Notes under the pieces: model-generated
What the model was told of the DNA's origin: nothing
What the model saw: the letters and a program-made list of their open reading frames with translations, nothing else
The model's database searches: none
Made by a program: the position numbers and the translations under genes
Origin: Rhizobium sp. ZPR4
GTDB taxonomy: Bacteria; Pseudomonadota; Alphaproteobacteria; Rhizobiales; Rhizobiaceae
Reading direction: 5' to 3'
Assembly (NCBI RefSeq): GCF_040215725.1
Contig: NZ_CP157967.1
Coordinates: 1,240,001-1,304,000 of the forward strand
DNA length: 64,000 nucleotides
Part shown: positions 56,374-64,000 of the stretch, one piece after another
Numbering within the stretch: the first letter of the stretch is position 1
Layout: every line of letters starts with the position of its first letter

Positions 56374-56577
56374 GTGAAGCCTGAAGAAATCAAGAAACTC
56401 GACGCCTATTTCAAGCGCACGTTCAACCCGCAGGTCGTGGTGAAGGCCCGCCCGCGAAAGAACGATTCGGCTGAAGTTTATCTCGGCGAAGAATTTCTGG
56501 GTGTCGTCTATATCGACGATGAAGATGGCGACCGCTCCTATAATTTCTCGATGGCCATTCTGGACGTCGATCTCTGA
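56374..56577 (+). CDS. DUF3126 small protein
   Basis: A 67-residue acidic protein of the DUF3126 family, restricted mainly to alphaproteobacteria. The body reads KKLDAYFKRTFNPQVVVKAR, then EVYLGEEFLGVVYIDDEDGD. Function unknown. GTG 56374 (VKPEEIKKLDAYF) is supported by GGAG 8 nt upstream; the open frame before it is shadow of cysE. A terminator follows at 56611. Confidence 0.85.
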   Translation: MKPEEIKKLDAYFKRTFNPQVVVKARPRKNDSAEVYLGEEFLGVVYIDDEDGDRSYNFSMAILDVDL

Positions 56578-56610
56578 TTATATCGGTCTCGTATAGTGAT
56601 CGAATATTTG

Positions 56611-56640
56611 GGCCGTATTTCATTGAAATACGGCCTTTTT
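56611..56640 (+). terminator. Rho-independent terminator of the DUF3126 gene
   Basis: An 11-bp stem GGCCGTATTTC / GAAATACGGCC (56611-56621 and 56625-56635) followed by TTTTT. The 290 bp from here to the phasin gene hold only its promoter region and an operator-like repeat. Confidence 0.9.
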
Positions 56641-56833
56641 CTTTGGCATTTGCCAATTTGATCATTCCGCTGCCGTTCTGATCTATAGCGGCTTCTTTGA
56701 CCTAAATGCCAATATTTTAATCAAAGCCTGTGGTTGCAGGCGCAATGATATATATTAGGAAAAACAAAATGATGCGCCGCACTCATCGGCGCTGACATCG
56801 CGCCGTCACTCGAAATGCAACCAAAGGGAGATA

Positions 56834-56873
56834 TTGCGACGCACAAGACTACTTGACTAATTGTGCATCGCAT
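56834..56873 (+). promoter_or_regulatory. Paired TGC-N3-GCA boxes in the phasin promoter
   Basis: TTGCGACGCACAA (56834-56846) and TTGTGCATCGCAT (56861-56873) form an imperfect inverted repeat (11 of 13 bp) with 14 bp between. A CTTGAC -35 (56852-56857) lies between them, so the second box falls in the spacer of the promoter. PhaR/AniA-type repressors are known to bind TGC-N3-GCA dyads at phasin genes. It is the same kind of box as at 21171 and 22194. Confidence 0.5.
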
Positions 56874-56928
56874 TTAACCTTTGTCCCTGTAAACCGGCCG
56901 CCGGCCGGCCAACAAGGGACGGAGAAGC

Positions 56929-57294
56929 ATGTTCAATTTCGATGAAGCAAACAAGAAGGGCAAGGAAGCCATGGACACGGCGCTGAAGAGCTATTCCGAT
57001 GTCACCAAGGGCTTTCAGGCGATTGCTGCCGAAACCGCTGAATACTCCAAGAAGTCTTTCCAGGATGGCGTTGCACACTTCGAAACGCTCGCCGGTGTCA
57101 AGAGCTTCGAAGCTGCCTTCGAACTGCAGAGCAGCTATGTGAAGTCCTCCTACGAAAACTTCGTCGCTGAAGCCACCAAGCTCGGCGAAATGTATGCCGA
57201 TCTCGCCAAGAATGCCTACAAGCCTTACGAAGCGCCCGTAGCGGCTGCGACGAAGGCTGCCAGCAAGGCAGCAGCAACGGCGACCGCCGCTTAA
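56929..57294 (+). CDS. Phasin family protein
   Basis: A 121-residue amphipathic protein of the phasin family that coats poly-3-hydroxybutyrate granules. Typical features are FDEANKKGKEAMDTALKSYS at the start, long helices with FETLAGVKSFEAAFELQ in the middle and an Ala/Lys-rich tail. ATG 56929 is preceded by GGGACGGAGAAGC. Its promoter region has paired TGC-N3-GCA boxes, and the gene ends in a hairpin terminator. phaC lies about 22 kb away in the window. Confidence 0.9.
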   Translation: MFNFDEANKKGKEAMDTALKSYSDVTKGFQAIAAETAEYSKKSFQDGVAHFETLAGVKSFEAAFELQSSYVKSSYENFVAEATKLGEMYADLAKNAYKPYEAPVAAATKAASKAAATATAA

Positions 57295-57322
57295 ACTTTC
57301 GCCGAAAGGCAAAATTTCCGGA

Positions 57323-57356
57323 AAGACCGGCTACGCGATGCGTGGCCGGTCTTTTG
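57323..57356 (+). terminator. Rho-independent terminator of the phasin gene
   Basis: Stem AAGACCGGC / GCCGGTCTT (57323-57331 and 57345-57353), with an inner ACGC/GCGT stem, followed by TTTT. Confidence 0.85.
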
Positions 57357-57580
57357 CATTTTGGCACGTCGAACCGGACGAGACGATATGCAGCGACTTT
57401 TTTGACCGCAGCCCGTTTTGTCAGCGAATTGTGATTGCAGTGTCCAGCAGGGGGCTTAAAATCACGCCAATATGAACTAAGTTAGAGGTTCGGATATCCG
57501 GCCCGACCAAGTGAAGAAACCAACCCAGTGCCAAGTCGGAATGCGATAGCTTCTGCCGGATGATTTGAGGAATGAATGAA

Positions 57581-57934
57581 ATGATCGCTGAGCCGATCCG
57601 GATGCAAAACAACAGCGAAAGGAACGGGGACAACGGAAACCGTGGGACCTCGGTCATCACACGTACCAAGCCCAAGACGAAAAAACCGAACCTGTACCGC
57701 GTGCTGCTTCTGAATGACGACTACACGCCCATGGACTTCGTGATCCATATCCTGGAGCGTTTCTTCCAAAAGGATCTCGAAGGTGCCACCCGTATCATGC
57801 TTCATGTCCACAACCATGGCGTGGGCGAGTGCGGGATATATACATATGAAGTAGCCGAAACGAAGGTGAGCCAGGTGATGGACTTTGCCCGGCAGCACCA
57901 GCATCCGCTGCAATGTGTTATGGAAAAGAAGTGA
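57581..57934 (+). CDS. clpS: ATP-dependent Clp protease adaptor ClpS
   Basis: A 117-residue adaptor that delivers N-end-rule substrates to ClpAP. The conserved core [20 protein letters not shown] and the substrate-pocket [20 protein letters not shown] are present. ATG 57581 (MIAEPIRMQ) is preferred because GAGG sits 10 nt upstream; ATG 57572 is too close to that site. clpA starts 10 bp downstream, the usual operon. Confidence 0.95.
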   Translation: MIAEPIRMQNNSERNGDNGNRGTSVITRTKPKTKKPNLYRVLLLNDDYTPMDFVIHILERFFQKDLEGATRIMLHVHNHGVGECGIYTYEVAETKVSQVMDFARQHQHPLQCVMEKK

Positions 57935-57944
57935 GGATCTGAAC

Positions 57945-60479
57945 GTGCCAACATTTTCGCCTAGTCTTGAGAAGGCGCTGCATCAGGCACTGACCTACGC
58001 GAACGAGCGGCATCACGAGTATGCCACGCTGGAACATCTGCTTTTGGCGCTGGTAGACGACGCCGATGCCGCAGCTGTCATGGGCGCGTGCAATGTTGAT
58101 CTCGACGCGCTCCGTAAGACTCTGACTGAATACGTCGATAATGAACTCTCCAACCTGGTCACGGGCTATGACGAGGACTCGAAGCCGACCTCCGGCTTCC
58201 AGCGCGTCATCCAGCGCGCCGTGATCCACGTACAATCTTCCGGCCGCGAGGAAGTGACGGGCGCCAATGTCCTCGTCGCGATTTTCGCGGAACGGGAAAG
58301 CCATGCTGCCTTCTTCCTGCAGGAGCAGGAAATGACCCGCTACGACGCGGTCAACTACATCTCGCACGGCATCGGCAAGCGCCCGGGCTCCTCCCAGACC
58401 CGCACGCCGCGCGGCGCCGAAGAAAGCGAATCCGAAAGCAAGCCGACCTCCCGCGGCGAGCAGGAGGAAGGGAATGGCAAGAAGCAGCAGGACGCGCTGA
58501 AGGCTTATTGCGTCAACCTCAATGAGAAGGCCAAGAACGGCAAGATCGATCCGTTGATCGGCCGCAACTCCGAGGTCAACCGCACCATCCAGGTGCTGTG
58601 CCGCCGCTCGAAGAACAACCCGCTCTATGTCGGAGACCCCGGCGTGGGCAAGACGGCAATTGCCGAAGGTCTTGCCAAGCGTATCGTCGAAGGCAAGGTT
58701 CCGGAAGCTCTGGCCGATGCCACGATCTTTTCGCTCGATATGGGTACGCTGCTCGCCGGCACCCGTTATCGCGGCGATTTCGAAGAACGCCTGAAGCAGG
58801 TCGTCAAGGAACTCGAAGAGTATCCGGGCGCCGTGCTGTTCATCGACGAGATCCACACCGTCATCGGTGCGGGCGCCACCTCCGGCGGCGCGATGGATGC
58901 GTCGAACCTGCTGAAGCCGGCTCTTTCCTCGGGTGCGATCCGTTGCATCGGTTCGACCACCTATAAGGAATACCGTCAGTTCTTCGAAAAGGACCGGGCT
59001 CTCGTCCGTCGCTTCCAGAAGATCGACGTCAACGAGCCGAGCATCGAGGATGCCATCGAAATCATGAAGGGCCTCAAGCCCTATTTCGAAGAGTATCACC
59101 ACCTGCGCTATTCGAACGACGCCATCAAGACGGCTGTCGAGCTGTCGGCCCGCTATATTTCCGACCGCAAGCTGCCGGATAAGGCGATCGACGTGATCGA
59201 TGAGACGGGTGCCGCTCAGATGCTGCTGCCGCCGTCCAAGCGCCGCAAGCTGATCACCGAAAAGGAGATCGAAGCGACGATTGCGACCATGGCCCGCATT
59301 CCGCCGAAGACGGTTTCCAAGGATGACGAGATGGTTCTCGCCAACCTCGAACAGGAACTGCGTTCGGTCGTCTACGGCCAGGATACGGCAATCGAAGCGC
59401 TGTCGACCTCGATCAAGCTCGCTCGTGCGGGCCTGCGCGAGCCGAACAAGCCGATCGGCTGCTACGTCTTCTCCGGCCCCACGGGCGTCGGCAAGACGGA
59501 AGTCGCCAAGCAGCTTGCCTCGTCGCTCGGCGTCGAACTGCTGCGCTTCGACATGTCGGAATACATGGAGCGTCATACGGTTTCCCGTCTGCTCGGTGCA
59601 CCTCCCGGCTATGTCGGCTTCGACCAGGGCGGCCTCCTGACCGATGGCGTCGATCAGCATCCGCACAGCGTGGTTCTGCTCGACGAAATCGAGAAGGCGC
59701 ATCCGGATATCTTCAATATCCTGCTGCAGGTCATGGACCACGGCGCGCTGACCGACCACAACGGCAAGAAGATCGACTTCCGCAACGTCATCCTGATCAT
59801 GACGACCAATGCGGGCGCTTCGGAAATGGCCAAGGCCGCTATTGGCTTCGGTTCGTCCAAGCGTACGGGCGAGGATGAAGAGGCTCTCAACCGCCTATTC
59901 ACCCCGGAATTCCGCAACCGTCTGGATGCGGTCATTCCCTTCGCGCCGCTGCCGACGACGGTCATTCACAAGGTGGTGCAGAAGTTCATCATGCAGCTGG
60001 AAGCGCAGCTTTCCGAACGCAACGTGACCTTCGACCTGCACGAGGACGCCATCGCCTGGCTGTCCGAGAAGGGCTACGACGACAAGATGGGTGCCCGTCC
60101 GCTGGCGCGTGTCATCCAGGAAAACATCAAGAAGCCGCTGGCGAACGAAATCCTCTTCGGCAAACTGAAGAAGGGTGGCGTCGTCACCGTTACGGTCGGC
60201 AAGAAGGAAGACGGCTCGACCGGCATCCTGCTCGATGCGACTGCTGACACTGCTCCGATCCGGCCGAAGCCGGAGGCCGAAGTCGGTGAACAGCATGTCG
60301 AGGTGGAAGAGGATGACGGCGACACCACCGTCAAGGCCAGAAGCCGCGTCGGCAAGGCTGCAACGGCAGCCGACAGCCGCCGCTCGGCCAAGGCCTCGAC
60401 GTCGAGCGACAGCGACGAGTCCGAAGGCAAGTCGCCACGCAAGGGCGGCGGCGCGGTTCCGAAGGTTCCGCGCAAGTAA
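57945..60479 (+). CDS. clpA: ATP-dependent Clp protease ATP-binding subunit ClpA
   Basis: An 844-residue AAA+ unfoldase that feeds ClpP. It has the N-terminal ClpS-binding repeat domain, the first AAA module (Walker A GDPGVGKTA near 230) and the second (GPTGVGKTE near 511), plus the C-terminal domain. Beyond about residue 760 it carries an Asp/Glu then Ser/Lys-rich tail absent from Escherichia coli ClpA. GTG 57945 (VPTFSPSLEKAL) follows AGGATCTGAAC; the frame upstream is shadow of clpS. Confidence 0.95.
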   Translation: MPTFSPSLEKALHQALTYANERHHEYATLEHLLLALVDDADAAAVMGACNVDLDALRKTLTEYVDNELSNLVTGYDEDSKPTSGFQRVIQRAVIHVQSSGREEVTGANVLVAIFAERESHAAFFLQEQEMTRYDAVNYISHGIGKRPGSSQTRTPRGAEESESESKPTSRGEQEEGNGKKQQDALKAYCVNLNEKAKNGKIDPLIGRNSEVNRTIQVLCRRSKNNPLYVGDPGVGKTAIAEGLAKRIVEGKVPEALADATIFSLDMGTLLAGTRYRGDFEERLKQVVKELEEYPGAVLFIDEIHTVIGAGATSGGAMDASNLLKPALSSGAIRCIGSTTYKEYRQFFEKDRALVRRFQKIDVNEPSIEDAIEIMKGLKPYFEEYHHLRYSNDAIKTAVELSARYISDRKLPDKAIDVIDETGAAQMLLPPSKRRKLITEKEIEATIATMARIPPKTVSKDDEMVLANLEQELRSVVYGQDTAIEALSTSIKLARAGLREPNKPIGCYVFSGPTGVGKTEVAKQLASSLGVELLRFDMSEYMERHTVSRLLGAPPGYVGFDQGGLLTDGVDQHPHSVVLLDEIEKAHPDIFNILLQVMDHGALTDHNGKKIDFRNVILIMTTNAGASEMAKAAIGFGSSKRTGEDEEALNRLFTPEFRNRLDAVIPFAPLPTTVIHKVVQKFIMQLEAQLSERNVTFDLHEDAIAWLSEKGYDDKMGARPLARVIQENIKKPLANEILFGKLKKGGVVTVTVGKKEDGSTGILLDATADTAPIRPKPEAEVGEQHVEVEEDDGDTTVKARSRVGKAATAADSRRSAKASTSSDSDESEGKSPRKGGGAVPKVPRK

Positions 60480-60504
60480 TCGCCCTCTGGTGACCTAAGA
60501 AAAA

Positions 60505-60538
60505 TAAAAGGCTGCATTGGAAACAATGCAGCCTTTTA
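60505..60538. terminator. Bidirectional terminator between clpA and the Dabb gene
   Basis: A perfect 15-bp stem with a GAAA tetraloop (arms 60505-60519 and 60524-60538). The stem reads TAAAAGGCTGCATTG, so each strand ends in T-rich sequence. It lies between converging genes. Confidence 0.9.
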
Positions 60539-60567
60539 TATGCTTATTTGAATGTGTTAATGTTACG

Positions 60568-60858
60568 CTAGAGGTTCGTATAGTCGATTTCGAGAAACGC
60601 CTCGACTTCAGGTGCCCAGCGATCCCTGACGAAAGCGACATGATCAGGGTGGACGTTATAGGCGTCGTAACCTGACTGGTCATCGAACTCCATCGAGAAG
60701 CCGAAGGTAAAGTCGTTCTTCGGACTGGTCTGCCGAAGCTGCTCGAAGTTCCGGACGCTCGGTATCTTCTCCAGAACAAGGGCGTCCTTGAGGAAGCTGG
60801 CTTCTTCAGCCGAGCCGGCTTCGTGCTTCAGGCGGAAGGCGACGGTATGGCGAATCAT
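60568..60858 (-). CDS. Dabb (stress-responsive alpha/beta barrel) domain protein
   Basis: A 96-residue Dabb-domain protein with a dimeric ferredoxin-like fold. The typical pattern is MIRHTVAFRLK at the start and FDDQSGYDAYNVHPDHVAFV at about 58-77. It belongs to a family of unknown function induced by stress in plants and bacteria. It lies 14 bp after the HIT gene on the same strand, likely cotranscribed. Confidence 0.85.
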   Translation of the reverse strand: MIRHTVAFRLKHEAGSAEEASFLKDALVLEKIPSVRNFEQLRQTSPKNDFTFGFSMEFDDQSGYDAYNVHPDHVAFVRDRWAPEVEAFLEIDYTNL

Positions 60859-60872
60859 GAGGCGCCTCCCGC

Positions 60873-61301
60873 TCAGGCCAGCGCTTCGATGATCTTCCTG
60901 GCGTTTTCCGCCAGCACCGCGCCATCCTCCATCTTGCCGGAATGCGGCTTAAGCGCGACACCCTCCAGGCGTGGAATGACATGAAAATGCAGATGGAAGA
61001 CGGTCTGGCCGGCAGACGGCTCGTTGAACTGGGCGATATAGACGCCGTCAGCTTCGAAGGCTTCCTGAACCGCAACGGCGATCTTCTGAACCACGGTGAT
61101 CGCGTGCTGTAATGCAGCCGGGTCGGCGTCGAGAATGTTGCGAGAGGGGGATTTCGGCAGCACCAGCGTATGGCCCGGCGACTGCGGCATCACATCCATG
61201 AAGGCAACGGTGTGCTCATCCTCGTAGACGCGGTACGACGGGATCTCGCCCTTCAGGATCTTCGCGAAGATATTGTTGTCGTCATAGGCGGGGCTGGTCA
61301 T
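60873..61301 (-). CDS. HIT family (histidine triad) protein
   Basis: A 142-residue nucleotide-binding HIT protein. The triad HLHFH (His103, His105, His107) is intact in VFHLHFHVIPRL. Such proteins hydrolyse adenosine phosphoramidates or transfer nucleotidyl groups; the substrate here is unknown. The ATG gives MTSPAYDDNNIFAKILKGEI, the family start. It precedes the Dabb gene, with a RIME-like repeat upstream at 61346. Confidence 0.9.
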   Translation of the reverse strand: MTSPAYDDNNIFAKILKGEIPSYRVYEDEHTVAFMDVMPQSPGHTLVLPKSPSRNILDADPAALQHAITVVQKIAVAVQEAFEADGVYIAQFNEPSAGQTVFHLHFHVIPRLEGVALKPHSGKMEDGAVLAENARKIIEALA

Positions 61302-61345
61302 CCAGTGTCTCCTCGTCTTGCGTTTGCGGTTGTCCAGAACAGCTG

Positions 61346-61447
61346 GAGCAATTCCAGGAAAAGTGTATAGCGGTTTTCCGTCCGGAATTGCGTAAAAACA
61401 AAAAGATAGAGCGTTTTCGCGATTCGAAGAAAAGCGGAAAAACCCTA
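61346..61447. repeat. RIME-like palindromic repeat, copy B
   Basis: About 100 bp between the HIT gene and the FemAB-like gene. Positions 61346-61392 match 45 of 47 bases of copy A at 38294. The far end runs to the 3' end of the FemAB-like gene and supplies its stop codon (61445-61447). Same inverted-repeat layout as copy A. Confidence 0.7.
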
Positions 61448-62635
61448 GATATCCTGCCGCTCGCCTTTGCGGAAGGGGCTGTGTTCGGAGAGGATTTCGC
61501 TCATCTCCTCCACCTGTTCCCGCTCATGTTTCAAGTAATCGGCAACGGCACGCCGCAGGCCCTGATGGCCGATATAGTGCGCCGAATGGGTGATGACCGG
61601 AAGATAGCCGCGCGCCAGCTTGTGCTCACCCTGCGCGCCGGCTTCTACCCGCTTCAATCCTTTATTCAGCGCGAAATCGATCGCCTGATGATAGCAGACC
61701 TCGAAATGCAGGAAGGGATGATCTTCGATGCAGCCCCAGTGCCGGCCGTACAGTGTCTCGCCGCCGATGAAATTGATGGCGCCGGCGATGTAGCGGCCCT
61801 CGCGCTTGGCCATGACGAGCAAAATATCCTCTGGCATCCGCTCGCCGATCAACGAATAGAATTTCCGGGTGAGATAGGGGCGGCCCCATTTGCGGCTGCC
61901 AGTATCCATGTAGAAGGCGAAGAACTGGTCCCAGATGTTTTCGGTGAGATCGCTGCCGGTCAGCCAGTCGATGGTAATGCCATGCTCGACTGCCGCGCGC
62001 CGTTCTTTCTTCAAGGCCTTGCGCTTACGGGAGGCCAGCGTCTCAAGGAAGGCGTCGTGATTGGGGTAGCCTTCGTTGATGAAGTGAAACTGCTGATCGG
62101 TGCGATGCAGATAACCATCGCCGTCGAAGACGGAGGCTTCGTTTTCCGGCAGGAATGTAATGTGCGCCGAGGAAACACCGAGCTGCCGGGTGACTTCCTT
62201 GAGGCTTTCGGCCAACGCCGGCTGCAGTACGCTGCGGTCCTGTCCCTCGGCAACAAGCAGCCGCGGCCCGGTGGCGGGCGTGAAGGGAATGGAGCATTGC
62301 AGCTTCGGATAATAGCGGCCGCCGGCCCGTTCGAAGGCGTCGGCCCAGCCATGGTCGAAGACATATTCGCCCTGGCTATGGCTCTTCAGGTAGCCCACGA
62401 CGGCGCCGAGCAATTGACCGCTATCGGTTTCCAGCAGCAGGTGATTGCCGAGCCAGCCGGTCTTGTCGGTCGCGGAGCCGGACTCCTCCAGCGATGAGAG
62501 GAAGGCGTGCGAGACAAAGGGATTGTACGGCAGCACGCTGCCGGTTCTGGACGCTCCGGCCAGCTTGGACCAGCTCTCCGGGGCGATATTCTTGAAGGAT
62601 CGTTCGACTCGAATGGATAATTCGTCTGTCATCAA
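61445..62635 (-). CDS. FemAB/GNAT-like acyltransferase family protein (COG3146 type)
   Basis: A 396-residue protein of the family often annotated as predicted N-acyltransferase or peptidoglycan biosynthesis/recognition (COG3146). Features: VRVERSFKNIAPESWSKLAG at the N-terminus, YNPFVSHAFLSSLEESGSA, and HYIGHQGLRRAVADYLKHER near the C-terminus. No active-site residue can be asserted. Start ATG 62635 or 62632. The last codons lie in the RIME-like element. The reaction is unknown. Confidence 0.75.
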   Translation of the reverse strand: MMTDELSIRVERSFKNIAPESWSKLAGASRTGSVLPYNPFVSHAFLSSLEESGSATDKTGWLGNHLLLETDSGQLLGAVVGYLKSHSQGEYVFDHGWADAFERAGGRYYPKLQCSIPFTPATGPRLLVAEGQDRSVLQPALAESLKEVTRQLGVSSAHITFLPENEASVFDGDGYLHRTDQQFHFINEGYPNHDAFLETLASRKRKALKKERRAAVEHGITIDWLTGSDLTENIWDQFFAFYMDTGSRKWGRPYLTRKFYSLIGERMPEDILLVMAKREGRYIAGAINFIGGETLYGRHWGCIEDHPFLHFEVCYHQAIDFALNKGLKRVEAGAQGEHKLARGYLPVITHSAHYIGHQGLRRAVADYLKHEREQVEEMSEILSEHSPFRKGERQDI

Positions 62636-62755
62636 ACTCTTGCGCTAAGAAGGAAGGGAGGGCTCTCACCGCTGCGCCATGCGTTCGATGGGACGCGCCA
62701 CAGGCGCAGCGATAATTTGGGTTTGCGCAAAGCCTCTCCTTCAGTCGATCCCGAT

Positions 62756-63475
62756 TTACGAGACTATGCGCGGGTCAAAACCTTCGAAGGTCATCTGATC
62801 TGCATTGGCAAATGTATGTTTGCGGGCCGCTTCGTCGCGCACGGTCCAGGTGATGACCGGAATGCCGCGCTGGCGCTGCGCCGTGACAAAGGGGTTCGGC
62901 AGGTGGCCGTAGAAGTATGAAATGAAGTCTAGCCCAAGATGCATGGCTTCGTCATGCTGAAAAAACGTCTCAGGCTTGTTTCCTTCGGCCGTCAATCCCA
63001 CAGGGTAGGGCGCTTCCAGGCTTTTGAGGTCCTTGAGCAGCCAATGGTCGAAGCTCATCAGGGCCACATGTCCCTTGTAGTCTTCGAGTACTTCAAGAAC
63101 GGATTCGGCAAAGCCCTCGTCGTCGCCCTCGCGTCCCTTCAGCTCCAGCACCAGCGGCACCTTGCCGTCGCAAAGCTGCAGGAGCTGCTTCAGCGTCGGG
63201 ATCTTGTCCTTGGTGCCGCCGATCGAAAGCATGCCGAGTTCGGCCGAGGTGCGCTCGCGCACTTCGCCGGGCAGGTTGCAGACGCGCTGCAGATCGTCGT
63301 CATGGAAGACGACCGGAACGCCGTCCGAGGCATAGTGCAGGTCGCATTCGATGGCAAAGCCCGCCTCGATGGCGCGGCTGAAGGCCGAGAGCGTGTTCTC
63401 CCAGACTTGCTTGTTCATGTCATGATAGCCGCGGTGAGCGACGGGACGCTCGGTCAACCAGGCAAGCTTGCTCAT
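62756..63475 (-). CDS. ugpQ: Glycerophosphodiester phosphodiesterase
   Basis: A 239-residue TIM-barrel phosphodiesterase that hydrolyses glycerophosphodiesters to glycerol 3-phosphate. The N-terminal VAHRGYHDMN contains the catalytic His14, and ENTLSAFSRAIEAGFAIECD holds metal-binding residues. No ugp transport genes are adjacent, so the gene symbol follows similarity only. Its ATG overlaps the ridA stop by one base (TGATG), implying coupling. Confidence 0.85.
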   Translation of the reverse strand: MSKLAWLTERPVAHRGYHDMNKQVWENTLSAFSRAIEAGFAIECDLHYASDGVPVVFHDDDLQRVCNLPGEVRERTSAELGMLSIGGTKDKIPTLKQLLQLCDGKVPLVLELKGREGDDEGFAESVLEVLEDYKGHVALMSFDHWLLKDLKSLEAPYPVGLTAEGNKPETFFQHDEAMHLGLDFISYFYGHLPNPFVTAQRQRGIPVITWTVRDEAARKHTFANADQMTFEGFDPRIVS

Positions 63476-63942
63476 CAGGCGATTTCCAGAATGGCATCGA
63501 TTTCAACGGCGGCATTGAGCGGTAGGGCTGCCATGCCGACGGCGGCACGGGCATGCTTGCCGGCTTCGCCGAGTACGTTTGCCAGAAGATTCGAAGCGCC
63601 GTTGATGACAAGGTGCTGCTCGACGAAATCAGGGGTCGAGGCGACGAAGCCGTTCAGCTTGATCAGGCGCCTGATGCGGCCGAGATCGCCGCCAAGAGCA
63701 GCCTTCGCCTGGGCGAGAATGTTGATGGCGCAGAGTTCGGCTGCGCGTTGTCCGCCGGCAACGTCCACATCCTTCCCGAGATGACCTGTCACGCCGATCT
63801 TGCCATTTTCCATCGGTAGCTGGCCGGAGAGATAGAGGAGATTGCCGCTGATGACATAGGGAACGTAGTTGGCAGCTGGTGCTGCAGCTTGCGGCAGAGC
63901 GATGCCGAGTTCCTTCAGGCGGCCCTCGATAGCGTCGGACAT
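63475..63942 (-). CDS. RidA family protein
   Basis: A 155-residue protein of the YjgF/YER057c/UK114 (RidA) family, many of which deaminate reactive enamine/imine intermediates. The family core LNGFVASTPDFVEQHLVING is present near residue 98. It is longer than the 130-residue RidA, so it belongs to a related subgroup. ATG 63942 (MSDAIEGRLKELG) is preferred because GGGAG lies 6-7 nt upstream; ATG 63948 overlaps that site. It precedes ugpQ with a one-base overlap. Confidence 0.85.
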   Translation of the reverse strand: MSDAIEGRLKELGIALPQAAAPAANYVPYVISGNLLYLSGQLPMENGKIGVTGHLGKDVDVAGGQRAAELCAINILAQAKAALGGDLGRIRRLIKLNGFVASTPDFVEQHLVINGASNLLANVLGEAGKHARAAVGMAALPLNAAVEIDAILEIA

Positions 63943-64000
63943 TTTCATCTCCCGTTTTGTTGTAAAAACTTCAAAAATCCGGCATCAAGACTAAATTCCG

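Overview
The window is ordinary-looking chromosome from an alphaproteobacterium of the Rhizobium/Agrobacterium group. The grounds are the gene order (tatABC-serS-surE-pcm, yajC-secDF, clpS-clpA), the aapJQMP general amino acid transporter, class I PHA synthase with a phasin, DUF1127 small proteins, RIME-like palindromic repeats, frequent GTG/TTG starts and high GC codon use. No phage, integrase, transposase, plasmid or CRISPR features are visible, and I see no sign of a genomic island.

Layout. 1-19.3 kb is a run of plus-strand housekeeping genes: the 3' part of argS, a SPOR protein, nagZ, scpA-scpB, tatABC, serS, surE-pcm-nlpD-like, then (past a minus-strand DUF815 ATPase) yajC, secDF and homologues of two mitochondrial complex I assembly factors. 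19.3-22.4 kb is minus-strand trmFO, two DUF1127 genes and a predicted anti-Shine-Dalgarno (cuckoo/alpha-r14-type) small RNA with three modular hairpins. 22.4-26.2 kb holds a DUF2157/GDYXXLXY membrane pair, tRNA-Leu and trigger factor. 26.3-34.9 kb holds a phytanoyl-CoA dioxygenase-like gene, a HAD hydrolase, sthA, a tyrosine phosphatase and a tight phaC-sfsA-map-radC run. 35-40.3 kb has alaC-like, hom and recJ. 40.3-44.6 kb has three tRNA-Glu genes, a lipoprotein, gloA, a double cold-shock-domain protein with DUF192, tRNA-Pro, an NDUFS4-like gene and tRNA-Arg. 44.6-50.4 kb has a LysE/Lrp divergent pair and aapJQMP. 50.8-64 kb has metC, a flavin monooxygenase, an NDUFS6-like zinc-finger gene, an alpha/beta hydrolase, enoyl-CoA hydratase, cysE, DUF3126, phasin, clpS-clpA, Dabb, HIT, a FemAB/GNAT-like protein, a glycerophosphodiesterase and RidA.

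Themes. Envelope and export genes (SPOR, NagZ, Tat, NlpD-like, YajC-SecDF) dominate the first third. Four genes are homologues of mitochondrial complex I accessory subunits or assembly factors. PHB metabolism appears twice (phaC and phasin). Sulfur amino acid metabolism is represented by hom, metC and cysE.

The most interesting region is 20.9-22.2 kb. The predicted three-hairpin anti-SD RNA and the first DUF1127 gene have promoters of the same layout: a TTGCRCTGCACAA box, exactly 15 nt, then a CTATWT -10. Two variants of the same TGC-N3-GCA box sit in the phasin promoter 35 kb away. This suggests, but does not prove, a common regulator. All functions were assigned by reading the sequence; no database search was run.
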